Below are positions 44,619 through 53,800 of a stretch of 64,000 bases of DNA, piece after piece. A model generated the notes under the pieces. The model had not been told where the DNA came from and ran no database searches. It saw only the letters and a list, made by a program, of their open reading frames with translations. Source of the stretch: Magnetococcales bacterium (lineage in GTDB: Bacteria; Pseudomonadota; Magnetococcia; Magnetococcales; Magnetaquicoccaceae). How positions within the stretch are numbered: position 1 is the first letter of the stretch; every line of letters begins with the position of its first letter. The stretch lies in NCBI GenBank assembly GCA_015231375.1, contig JADGBT010000017.1, positions 1 to 64,000 on the forward strand. Direction: 5' to 3'. The position numbers and the translations under genes are program-made.

Positions 44619-45233
44619 TCATATCGGCTTGATCGCCCGGATGGTTTTGACCACATCCAGAAACACCGGATTGACCGCTTCCACCCGGAATCCGGCCCGG
44701 ATCACATGGGCCACCGTGTCCCGGTTCATCTCCGGTCCGATATGGCGGCAGACGGGATTGCACAGGTTCAGCAGCAGATTGAACGGAAAATAGTGGCTGC
44801 CGGTATGCTCGAACATGGCCAGTTCCGCTCCCGGCTTCATCACCCGTCGCAACGACGCCAACCCGGCCATGGGATCCGGCACCGAACAGAAGGTGCAGGA
44901 GGTGAAGACCTGATCGAACCAGCCGTCCGGATACTCCAACGCGGTGATATCCATGAGCCGGGCCTCGATCCGACCCGGATAGGCCGCCACCCGTGGCGCG
45001 GCGCGCGCGAGCATGGCCGCGCTGATGTCGATGGCCACCATCTCCTGGCCGGGAGGAAAGAACGGGATGTCCAATCCGGTCCCCAGCGCGGCGAACAGGA
45101 TGCGTTTTCCCGGCGTCATGCGTCCGAACAAGGCCCTTTTGGCCGGTTCCCAGCGCTTTTCCGCGCCGAAGGCCAGCCAATCATAAAAACGGGCCGTGCC
45201 ATCCCAACGGCTGGAAGCGTTTTTTTTTGTCAT
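44619..45233 (-). CDS. Class I SAM-dependent methyltransferase
   Basis: A 204-residue methyltransferase with a seven-strand fold. The SAM loop is degenerate (LFAALGTGLDIPFFPPGQEM). MVAIDISAAMLARA and FDQVFTSCTFCSVPDPMAGL are motifs II and III. Close matches are small UbiE/phosphatidylethanolamine N-methyltransferase-like enzymes, and the late HTGSHYFPFNLLLNLCNP supports an action on lipids or quinones. The start overlaps the end of the small membrane protein gene (ATGA). Confidence 0.8.
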   Translation of the reverse strand: MTKKNASSRWDGTARFYDWLAFGAEKRWEPAKRALFGRMTPGKRILFAALGTGLDIPFFPPGQEMVAIDISAAMLARAAPRVAAYPGRIEARLMDITALEYPDGWFDQVFTSCTFCSVPDPMAGLASLRRVMKPGAELAMFEHTGSHYFPFNLLLNLCNPVCRHIGPEMNRDTVAHVIRAGFRVEAVNPVFLDVVKTIRAIKPI

Positions 45234-45598
45234 GCGTCCGTCTCCCGATGCAACAGCCGATCCGCCATCCAGGTCACGCCCCAGGCCAGCAGCCCGCATC
45301 CGGCCCCCCAGGCCAGCAGGGTGCCGCTTTCTTGCCGCAAACCAGGCACCATGCTGGGCAACATGCTGCTGATCATGCTGCCCAGCATCACCGGCACCAT
45401 CACCTCCAGGGCCCCGAACAGCACCAGAAACGGCGGCATGGCCACCATGACCGCCACCATGCCCACGATCATGCCCACCACCATTTCCACGGCCATGGGC
45501 CAGGTCGAAGGGAGCAGTCCGGCCACCCAGGCCGCCCAGGCCGACAGGCTTGCGCAGGCCAGCCAGTCGCCGATCAGAAAGTAGGCTCTTTTTTCCAT
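45230..45598 (-). CDS. Small multi-pass membrane protein
   Basis: A 122-residue protein with about four hydrophobic segments, many rich in Met, Val and Gly (EMVVGMIVGMVAVMVAMPPF). No known family is recognised. Its start lies 25 bases inside the hybrid kinase gene and its end overlaps the methyltransferase start, so the three are one transcript. It may be a membrane partner of the methyltransferase. Confidence 0.65.
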   Translation of the reverse strand: MEKRAYFLIGDWLACASLSAWAAWVAGLLPSTWPMAVEMVVGMIVGMVAVMVAMPPFLVLFGALEVMVPVMLGSMISSMLPSMVPGLRQESGTLLAWGAGCGLLAWGVTWMADRLLHRETDA

Positions 45599-47610
45599 GT
45601 CTGTCTCCGGGTTGCCGTCGTTTCCGCGTCGCGCATGTCGAGCATCCATTGATCCAACGCCATCCGCGCCGCCCGCGCCGCGTGGGCGAACTCCTGAATG
45701 CGGGGCGCGCACGGTTCCGGCAGGGTGTTTCGCGCCTCGTCGGCCAGCCGTTCGGCCAACCGGGACAAGGCTTCCATGCCCAGATGGGCGGCGCTGCCGG
45801 AGATGCGGTGCGCCACATGCGACAAGCTTTCATGATCCCGGTTGGCGCACGCCAGCGTCATCTCCTGGAGCGTTTCGGCCTCCACGGCGTGAAATTTCTG
45901 GCAGATCTCCCGAAAGCGCGCGTTTCCCAAAGACAGCGCGCCTTGTTGCAAGATGGCGGTGTTCAGGATCGGCAGGGGCCGGATGGGATCTGCTGCGCGC
46001 GGACGGGCAGAGTCGTGGTTTTCCAAAGTGGGGTGGTCGGGCGCGCTCAGCGCGCGACGCAGATGATTCAGATCCACCGGCTTGGTCAGCAGGGCGTTGG
46101 CACCGGCTTGCAAGGCGGCTTGCAACCGCTCCGGCACCGCGTCGGCGGTCAATGCCAGAATCGGCAGACCGGCCAGTCGGGTATCGGGCAGGGCGCGCAC
46201 CGCCCGGATGATCTCGATTCCGTCCCGGTCGAGCAGACGCAAATCGGTCAGCAACAGGTCCGCCTTTTCTTCCTGGATGGTCGTCAGGGGATCTTGACCG
46301 GCGCGCGGAATGATCACCCGATGACCGTCTCCGGTCAAGAACTTCGTCAACAGGGCCAGACTCAGGAAGTCTTCTTCGAACAACAAGATGGAAAGGGCGC
46401 GTTGCGGAGGCAACAAGGCGGCCACCGTTTCCGTGGCCCGGTGGGCGGGGAGCGCGATGGGACAAGAGAGCGTGAACTCGAAACAACTCCCCTCCAGGGG
46501 ATGGCTCTCCACCTGGAGCGAACCGCCCATCACCTCCACCAGAGTCTTGCAGATGGCCAGACCGAGTCCGGCGCCGCAGGCGTTTTCCGTGGAGGGGTGT
46601 TCGCCGAGAATGAACGGATCGAACAGCGTTTGCATCACCTCCGCAGAGATGCCGATGCCGGTATCCTCCACCGAAAACCGTAGCCTGCACGGTCCAGATT
46701 CGCTCTCCAGCCGCTGCAAGCGGGCGGTGATCTCCCCGTTTTCGGTGAAGCGGTTGGCGTTGGCCAGCAGGTTGAGCAGAATCTGGCGCAGACGCAGCGG
46801 ATCGGCCAACACGGTCTCGATGGTCTCATCCACCAACGCCTCGACCCGGTTGCCCCGCTTGAACGCCTCCTCTTGAAACCAGGCCACCACGTCACGCAAC
46901 AGATGCCCCGGATCCATGGGGACCGGTCGGGTCTGACAGTGGCCCGCCTCGATCCGGGCCAGATCCAGCATCTCTTCGACCAGACCCAACAGATGGTGTC
47001 CGGCGGCGTGAATGCGGTTGAGACGGTCGGTGAGCCGTTCCCGGCTCAGGTCTTCGAGTGGTTCGGTCAGGATCTGGCTCAAACCCAGAATGATGTGCAG
47101 CGGCGTGCGGATTTCATGACTGAAATTGGCCAGAAATCGGCTCTTGGCCAGATTGGCCGCAGTGGCGCGCGCTTCGGCCCGCTTGTGTTCCGCGATCTGG
47201 GTCTGGAGCGACTGGTTGAGCATCGACAGTTCATGGGCATGGGCGGCGATGCGTCTTTCGAAGGTTTCCCCCCGTTTGGCCAGATGTTCGAGAATCGCGG
47301 TCTGGGTCACCACGCCCAGAAAATCATCCCGTTCCAGCACGGCCAGCACCGGCAGCCGGTGGGTTTTCATCAGGGTGAAGACCCGCTGGATCTCTTCGTG
47401 GAGTCCGATGGTGGGTTTGGGACGCAGACAGTCCACCACCAGCGTGTGACCCCGCTCCAGAATGTCGTCGGCCACCAGCAGTCCCAGATAGCGTCCGACC
47501 CGTGTGACCACGAGAAATCCCTGTTCCAACAGCAGATCCTCCACGTCGTGAATCCCGGTCAAGGCATCCACGGTGGGGCAGGAACGGCGGATCAAGGGGT
47601 CAATGGTCAT
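45574..47610 (-). CDS. Hybrid histidine kinase: CBS-HisKA-HATPase-REC-Hpt
   Basis: A 678-residue soluble kinase. A CBS pair at about residues 1-115 is the likely input (adenosyl ligand). The HisKA box is FLANFSHEIRTPLHIILGLS, the N-box is ILLNLLANANRF, the G1 box is EDTGIGIS and the G2 box is GAGLGLAICKTL, all intact. The receiver (about 415-530) keeps the phospho-acceptor in LLLTDLRLLD, the Thr in ALTADA and the Lys in LTKPVD. An Hpt domain near the end contains HVAHRISGSAAHLG. A full internal phosphorelay is thus possible, but the final response regulator is not adjacent. It starts just inside the end of the frameshifted gene upstream. Confidence 0.88.
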   Translation of the reverse strand: MTIDPLIRRSCPTVDALTGIHDVEDLLLEQGFLVVTRVGRYLGLLVADDILERGHTLVVDCLRPKPTIGLHEEIQRVFTLMKTHRLPVLAVLERDDFLGVVTQTAILEHLAKRGETFERRIAAHAHELSMLNQSLQTQIAEHKRAEARATAANLAKSRFLANFSHEIRTPLHIILGLSQILTEPLEDLSRERLTDRLNRIHAAGHHLLGLVEEMLDLARIEAGHCQTRPVPMDPGHLLRDVVAWFQEEAFKRGNRVEALVDETIETVLADPLRLRQILLNLLANANRFTENGEITARLQRLESESGPCRLRFSVEDTGIGISAEVMQTLFDPFILGEHPSTENACGAGLGLAICKTLVEVMGGSLQVESHPLEGSCFEFTLSCPIALPAHRATETVAALLPPQRALSILLFEEDFLSLALLTKFLTGDGHRVIIPRAGQDPLTTIQEEKADLLLTDLRLLDRDGIEIIRAVRALPDTRLAGLPILALTADAVPERLQAALQAGANALLTKPVDLNHLRRALSAPDHPTLENHDSARPRAADPIRPLPILNTAILQQGALSLGNARFREICQKFHAVEAETLQEMTLACANRDHESLSHVAHRISGSAAHLGMEALSRLAERLADEARNTLPEPCAPRIQEFAHAARAARMALDQWMLDMRDAETTATRRQTWKKEPTF

Positions 47611-48008
47611 GGGGCTGGAGAATTCCTTCGATCCGGTCGTGGTGAATGCGCACCTGCAGAGTGATCCGCACGATCTCCCCTCGGGAGATGTGGGGAAAAA
47701 CCCGTACCCGCAGAATGTCGAGGATCGTTGACAGGGACATCCGCTTGGTGATTTGCTTGTGCATCAGCAGGGCTTCGACCAGCGGATCCTCCGCTTCGAT
47801 CCGTTCGGTAGTCGTCCGGGGTCATCAGTTCCATGCAGGTGCTGATGCCGGTCATGCTTACCGGACACTTTTTGGCCAGCACCAGGATATCGCGGAATGG
47901 TGGCAGGGAAACGGTTTCAAATTCAAGCGAGACGGTATAGCCGACGCCGCAGATCCTTTCAGGGCTCAAGGAGCTGTGGCCTGTGGTATGATTGCCGGAC
48001 AGGTGCAT
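47600..48008 (-). pseudogene. Unrecognised gene with an apparent frameshift
   Basis: From the ATG at 48008, with GGAG upstream, the first frame codes about 65 plausible residues including GYTVSLEFETVSLPPFRDIL and ISTCMELMTPDDY. It then turns into low-quality sequence. The next frame from about 47815 gives TTERIEAEDPLVEALLMHKQ and then SLSTILDILRVRVFPHISRG before a stop at 47600, overlapping the kinase start. Skipping one base near 47805-47820 joins them into one protein of about 135 residues. This may be a true mutation, a programmed shift, a sequencing error, or two separate small genes. No family is recognised. Confidence 0.55.
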
Positions 48009-48939
48009 GATGCTCTCCTTTCGTGCGTGGGCAGGCCGTGGATGGGGTTCGGCTGTGCTGTTGGCGATGCTGTGGGTGGGGGGGTGCGCTGCGGCGCATG
48101 CCAAGGATCCCTTGCCCATATCCCGGCTTTTCGAGGAGCCCTTCACTCCGCAAGACGCATCCGGACGTGGCGACAAGTGGACACGTCTCATGGCCGATCA
48201 TGCCCAACGGCGTGCGGCGGAGTGGGAGAGCGATCTGGCCGCGATCCGGGATCTGCCGTTTCCGGCCCGTCTGCAAGCCGTGCAGGAACGGATCAACCAG
48301 CGGATCGTCTATCGGGATGATCCGGAAAACATCTGGAAAACTCCCATCGACGCCTACCGCACGGGCGGTGATTGCGAGGATTATGCCATCGCCAAGATGT
48401 TGTTGCTCCAAGAGAGCGGCTTTGCGGAAAAACATCTTCGTGTCGTCACGCTGGCTCCGGCCGCCCCGGCCTGGGTGCATCATGTAATTTTGATTGCCTG
48501 GTTGCAAGAGAAAATTTATGTGCTCGACTCGCCCAAGCGCACGCCGGGGAGTCGGGTGGTGGCTTTGGACGACTATCGGGACCGGGGGCGGGAGGTGGTG
48601 TGGGCCGCCTGGAACGGGGGTTACGTGGTGCGGGCTCCGAGTGGTGCGGGAGGGGATCCGTCGGCGACTCCTGCGCGGGGGGTGTTTGCCGGTGTGCCCA
48701 GCGGCGCGTTGCGGGTGATCTCCTACCGTCAGTTTCCGTTGCAGGAGAAACTGGCGCGCATCGCCGCCGACTGGCTGATCATCCATCCCTGGGAACCCCC
48801 CCTGACCCCGGCGGAGGTGGAACGGTTGCGGCTGTTGCGACGCTATTATCACGAACCGACCCCGGAACATTCCCAGGCGCTCACCGGTTACGAGGTGCGC
48901 AAGCTCGAAGAGTTGCGGCGGTTGCGTCAGGCGTTGTGA
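48007..48939 (+). CDS. LapG-type transglutaminase-like cysteine protease
   Basis: A 310-residue exported protein of the bacterial transglutaminase-like Cys proteinase family. The signal region ends with a lipobox-like LWVGGC. The catalytic triad is visible as Cys in YRTGGDCEDYAIAKMLLL, His in AWVHHVILIAW and Asp in IYVLDSPKR. LapG proteins cut large adhesins at the cell surface under cyclic di-GMP control through LapD. No lapD or adhesin is in the window, though a diguanylate cyclase is. The start at 48007 overlaps the start codon of the minus-strand gene (CATG), so the two genes begin on the same bases. Confidence 0.82.
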   Translation: MMLSFRAWAGRGWGSAVLLAMLWVGGCAAAHAKDPLPISRLFEEPFTPQDASGRGDKWTRLMADHAQRRAAEWESDLAAIRDLPFPARLQAVQERINQRIVYRDDPENIWKTPIDAYRTGGDCEDYAIAKMLLLQESGFAEKHLRVVTLAPAAPAWVHHVILIAWLQEKIYVLDSPKRTPGSRVVALDDYRDRGREVVWAAWNGGYVVRAPSGAGGDPSATPARGVFAGVPSGALRVISYRQFPLQEKLARIAADWLIIHPWEPPLTPAEVERLRLLRRYYHEPTPEHSQALTGYEVRKLEELRRLRQAL

Positions 48940-48984
48940 TCCGGTACGCAGGCGGGGAACCGATCCGGCGGCGCCCGGCACGCC

Positions 48985-49833
48985 TCAGTCCGGCGTTTGG
49001 CACAAGGGCAGATACCAGTGATCCGGGTTGGGATCGATCCGTTGCCGATTGGCCAATTCCATCAGACAGCGCAGCACGACATCGTAGGATTGGTGGCAAT
49101 AATGCAGGATCAGGGACAACTGGACCAGTTGTGCGTCGGATAGCATTTCCGGATGCAGGAAGTCGGCGACATAGACCATTTCCGCCACCAGGATCTGGTT
49201 GAGGGGAATGCGGGGATCTTGATTGATGATCAGTGGCTTGACGCACCAACGTTTCATCGTGAGCAGGGTGTGGGGAATCAGTCCCATGGAGCGCAGCAGC
49301 AGATCCAACTCTCCGAATGTGGGTTGATGGTGGTACAAGGGGATGAAGGGCACTTCCAACTGGATGACCGCCACTTCGGCCAGTTTGTCGCGACCATGTT
49401 CCAGCACCATTTTCTCGGAGCCGCAGGCATTGATTTTCAGATAGTCTATGGGGTCGATTTCCGGGATGTCGTCCAGGCGTCTGGTCTGGACGGGCAGACG
49501 TTGTTGCACCCGGGTCAATTGATCGAACACCTGAAACTGCGCGCAGACACGGGTATCGGGTTCTAAAAGGCTGGTCATCACGGAGGCGTGGCAGACCCGG
49601 AGCGTGTGGGTTTGACCGTCTGCCAACAGATCGGGCCGATAGGTTGCCTCCGTTCTCCGGTTGCGATTGAGCTGTTGCAGCGCCTCGGTCTGCGGTTCGA
49701 AGCCAATCAGTCGGGCCGCTCCCAGTGTCAGCAGCGGGCGGTAACAGGTGGTGTCGTCTTGCGGATTGGCGCCGATGTCGATGATGCGCGTCGGGTGTTC
49801 CGGGCGCAGGGTCTCGAACAGGGTCGGGTTCAC
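48985..49833 (-). CDS. FkbM-family methyltransferase-like protein
   Basis: A 282-residue protein. RIIDIGANPQDDTTCYRPLL and GAARLIGFEPQTEALQQL form the SAM-binding start of the FkbM fold, and RRLDDIPEIDPIDYLKINAC is its later block, in which the usual DVEG is changed. FkbM enzymes O-methylate sugars or small molecules. Residues after 190 are extra to the fold. A GTG start at 49833 is used. A TTG at 49845 overlapping the previous stop is an alternative. It ends the five-gene unit 48985-57076. Confidence 0.75.
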   Translation of the reverse strand: MNPTLFETLRPEHPTRIIDIGANPQDDTTCYRPLLTLGAARLIGFEPQTEALQQLNRNRRTEATYRPDLLADGQTHTLRVCHASVMTSLLEPDTRVCAQFQVFDQLTRVQQRLPVQTRRLDDIPEIDPIDYLKINACGSEKMVLEHGRDKLAEVAVIQLEVPFIPLYHHQPTFGELDLLLRSMGLIPHTLLTMKRWCVKPLIINQDPRIPLNQILVAEMVYVADFLHPEMLSDAQLVQLSLILHYCHQSYDVVLRCLMELANRQRIDPNPDHWYLPLCQTPD

Positions 49834-49841
49834 GGAGTCGT

Positions 49842-50792
49842 TCAAGGAATGCGCACCAGCCGGAAGCCCAGATCCCCGAAGTTGCTTCTCGGATCGCCGC
49901 TGTTGCGTTGCGTGGGCTGGATGAATTCGGGACTGCTTTTGATGCTGCCGCCCCGGAACACCCGCAGGGCGCCTTCGAGTGGACCTTTGGGATTGCTTTT
50001 GGGGGAGATGGCGTAGTAGCGTTCGTCGTGTCGGTCCGAGACCCATTCCCAGACATTGCCGCTCATGTCGAACAACTGAAAGCCGTTGGGAGTTTTTTGT
50101 CCCACGGGGTGGATGTCGCCCCGGGCGTTGTCCGTGTGCCAGGCGACCAGATCCGGATCGTCGCCGCCGCAGTAGCGCTGTTTGGCGCCTCCCCGGCAGG
50201 CGTATTCCCACTCCGCTTCGGTGGGCAGACGGAATTTGTCGCCGCCACGGGCGTTGAGCTTGTTGATGAAGAGCTGCACCTGTTCCCAGGAGATGCCGTT
50301 CACCGGACAGTTCTCCCCGCAGGTGTTCAGCGAGGAGGGGTTGTGTCCCATGACCGATTCCCATTGGGTCTGGGTGACTTCGTGCTGGCTCATGTAGAAC
50401 CAATCCACGCACACCTCGTGCCGGGGAGCGGAGCGGGGAGAGTCGTCGGATCCCATCTGGAAACACCCCTGGGGAACGATGACGAATTTCATGTTCAGGT
50501 ATTGGTCCTGGCTCAGGTAGTACCAGGCCATGACCCCCAGCCAGCCGACGAGCGTGACTCCCAGAAACCACAGCAGTGGCTTGCGCACTTTGGAGCGGCC
50601 AGGATCCGGGTTCGGGTCATGGGGTTTGAATTTGGGTTGCTCCCGGGCCATGGAGTGGCCGCACCGGTAACAAAATTTGTTTGCGGGACCGCGTGTGTTG
50701 TCTTCCGGATCCGGACAGGGAAGTTCGACGCCGCACCGGGCGCAGAAATAGGCTTCATCGGGATGAATGCGTCGGCACTTGGGACATTCCAT
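49842..50792 (-). CDS. Zinc-ribbon, membrane-anchored formylglycine-generating-enzyme-like protein
   Basis: A 316-residue protein. Two zinc ribbons open it (MECPKCRRIHPDEAYFCARC and FCYRCGHSM). One membrane helix follows at about 73-93, then a SUMF1/FGE-sulfatase domain at about 100-315. The domain has QGCFQMGSDD, SQHEVTQTQWESVMG, FRLPTEAEWEYACRGG, SGNVWEWVSDR and RVFRGGSIKSS. Family members either make formylglycine in sulfatases or act as binding or lectin-like modules. No sulfatase is near, and the copper-binding Cys pair of true FGE is not evident, so the second role is more likely. It lies 33 bases after the giant gene. Confidence 0.85.
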   Translation of the reverse strand: MECPKCRRIHPDEAYFCARCGVELPCPDPEDNTRGPANKFCYRCGHSMAREQPKFKPHDPNPDPGRSKVRKPLLWFLGVTLVGWLGVMAWYYLSQDQYLNMKFVIVPQGCFQMGSDDSPRSAPRHEVCVDWFYMSQHEVTQTQWESVMGHNPSSLNTCGENCPVNGISWEQVQLFINKLNARGGDKFRLPTEAEWEYACRGGAKQRYCGGDDPDLVAWHTDNARGDIHPVGQKTPNGFQLFDMSGNVWEWVSDRHDERYYAISPKSNPKGPLEGALRVFRGGSIKSSPEFIQPTQRNSGDPRSNFGDLGFRLVRIP

Positions 50793-50825
50793 GGTGCGAT
50801 CCCCCTGGTTGATCTGGCTGTTCGG

Positions 50826-53800
50826 TCACGGGTTTGTAGGTGTCGATGAGCGGGGATCATACACATCGGATCCGGTCGCGTCATCTGGAATCGTCTTGGC
50901 CGTGTCTGGGGACTTTTGTGCCGGGGGAGTCGGGGAAATCACCCGCCCACGCCACAACTCGTCGCGGCTCAGACAGGTCCACGCCCAACGGATCCAGCCG
51001 AGCAGCGCCGCCGCCAGCCACAACGACCACAGCAGCATCAACAGCCGATAGGCGGAGATGGGCAGGGAGATCACCTCGATGATCGGCCACTCCGCAGCGG
51101 TCCGGTCCTGGAACCATTGCAGCACCTGGGGCGTGGAGAGATTGCCCGCCACCTGCATGTCCGGAAAACCCAGCAGTCCGTGCCGGAAGATCTCTTCCAA
51201 AGAAGTCACGGCGGCCACGGTCCACAGCAGCAGAAAAATCTGCCGTCCGTTGAAGCGCCAGCGGCTGGCGCTCTCCGGATGGGCGCCGCGCCAGCCCATG
51301 AGCAGAAACCATCCCACCAGGATCAGGGCCGGCAGGGTCTCCACCGTGCTCAACCCCAGACCGAGCAGCGCCCAGTGCCGGGTCTTGAGGGGCAGCCACG
51401 GAATCCGTCCCAGCCCGGCGGCCAGCAGCAGAATGACCCCCAGCGCTCCCCAGTACAGCACCGCCGGACCCATGGTCGGTCCCCGCACCCACAGGATCCA
51501 GCGATCCGGAGGCAGGGTGATGCGCGCGGTGGCGTTCACTCCCTCCAGGCCCAGATCCGGACGCGGCATGACCAGTCGTTCGGTCATGCCCTCGGGTTGA
51601 CGCCAGTGCAGACGCACCTCATGGCTCCCCGGCGCCACCGGCAGGGTCACCTGGCGTCCGTCCTGACGCAACGGCTCTTCCCGTCCATCGATGTGGGCGG
51701 AGAGCAGTTTGGCCGACTCCGGCAGACGGATGACATGCTGACCCCCGTGACTGGCTTGCAGGGTCATCCCCAGCGTGGCGTCCGTGGCCCGTTCGCCGGG
51801 CTTGATCGACAGTTCGGACCTCTCCAGGGTAAGCGTCGCTCCGTCCACGCCTTGAGGCCGCAAGACGCGGACGCGGACCTCTTCGCCGGGCCAGGGACGC
51901 CATTCCGGCTGGTGGCCGCCGGCGTCGTCGGTCATGGCGGTGACCGGAATGCCCTCCAGGGTCACATGCCACCAGGGCGCGGCCCGCAGACGCCAGATCT
52001 CGTGCCACAGGGTCTCGCGCGCAGCGCTCAGGATCAGTTGTTCACCCAGTGGCAGGGTGGAGTGCCACTGAAGCTGTTGCTGTCCGGGATCCAGACGCAC
52101 CCGCGCTTTGCCCTCCGTCACCCGGATGCCGTGGGTGGTGACCGCCTCTCCGGCCAGCAGCGGCAGCTCCAATCCCACCGCGCTTTCTTCCCGGGTCACC
52201 CGCCGCACCTCGGTCTCCACCTCCCAGGTCAGACCCAGGGTGAGGCGTCGTTCCACTTCCAGATACGGAGGCAGCGACACCGCCTCGGACCACGCCGCCT
52301 CCCTGGACTCTCCGGCGCCCGGCGCGCCGGTGTGGATCCGCCTCAGTTGCCAAGTGGAGTCGATGGCGCCGTTGTCGTGAATCCCCTCCACCTTCCAGCT
52401 TTGACTGTCGGCCACGGCCAGTTTTGGTCCCAGGGGCAAGGAGAGTTGAACAGTTTCGCGCGTGGCCAGCGGACCTTCCAGCATCACGGCGTGAATGCCC
52501 GCCGGAATTACCATCCAGAGGGTTCCGGGACGATCCGCCGGTTGGTTCAGACGCTTGAGTTCAACCGCAGGCTTGCCATCCAGCCATACCTCCGTGGGCA
52601 GCCAGTGTCCCGCCTGTCCCGGCAGGGGCACGGCGACTTCGTTTGGCGCGTGGAACTCCAGATGCAGCCGCAGCCGCTCCGGATCCGCTTCCAGACGCAG
52701 ACGGTTCAACGTGGCGCAGTCGGGCAGACAGGCCGGGGGTTCCAGCAGTCGGCTGCTCAAGGTGTCGAGCATTTTCTGATCCGGAATCGCTCCGGCCCAG
52801 CCGCTTCCCGACAGACCCAGCACCAGCAGCAGCATGGAGGCGCCTGCTCCGGCCCGGCCCGGCGGCGTCCGCAGGGCGGCAAGCTCCATCACCCGCGCCA
52901 TCATGGCCAGGGCCAACAGGATCCGGGCCAGAATCACCAGCCGGTTCGCCCACGGCGGCAGCAGATACAGTCGCCACTCCTGATCGCGCGTCACCGGTCC
53001 GTTCCAGTGCAAAGAGACCTGATGCCAGTGCCATTGGGGCACGCCGGGACCGGTCTGGGCCACGGCCTTGGGATCCAGACCGGTCAGTTTGGCACGGGCC
53101 GGGGCCGGGGAAGAGGCGAGAGACACGGAAGAAGATGGCGCGTCGGGTTTGCCGGTGGCCGGGAGCGCTTTGGCCTTGGCGTGGATCTGCTCCCGGTGCC
53201 GGGCCTGATCTCGGGTCTGGGCCTGCTCCCGGTTTTTGGTTTGCTCCTGCTCCCGGGCCTGATCCCGTTCCCGGTTCTGGTCTGGCTCCAGGGCCGCCAT
53301 GGCGGCTGGTGTCCGTTCTCCTTCTGGCGCCATCCTGGGTACTTCCACCGAACGGAGCGCTGTCGTGCGTTGCGGGGCGGCTTGTGGCATCGGCACGATG
53401 GCCTGATTCTTTTCCAGTTGGGGATGGATCCCCTGGCGGGCCTGATCGATGAGAAAAGGCAGCAGCAGGGCCGCCATCACCAGCCACGCGCCCATCCGCC
53501 ACGCGCCCAGCAGTCGGGCGGGCCAGCCGTTTGCCGGAACCACCCGCAGCGCGGCCACGGCCCCCATGATCGCCAGCAGACTCCACGCCAGGGCCGGTTG
53601 CTCCGGGTGGATCAGTCCCAGCGCGACCAGGGCCACTCCGCCCCACACCCGGCCCCACAGACGCCCGGCGGCCAGGGAGACCACCAGTGTCAGAAAGAAA
53701 TCCAGCAAGGTCCACTGACCGATCCAGGTGGCGTCGCTTCTGTCCACCCCGGTGGCGTGCAACAGACGCCATCCCGGCGGCAGATGGGCCGTGCCGGTCA

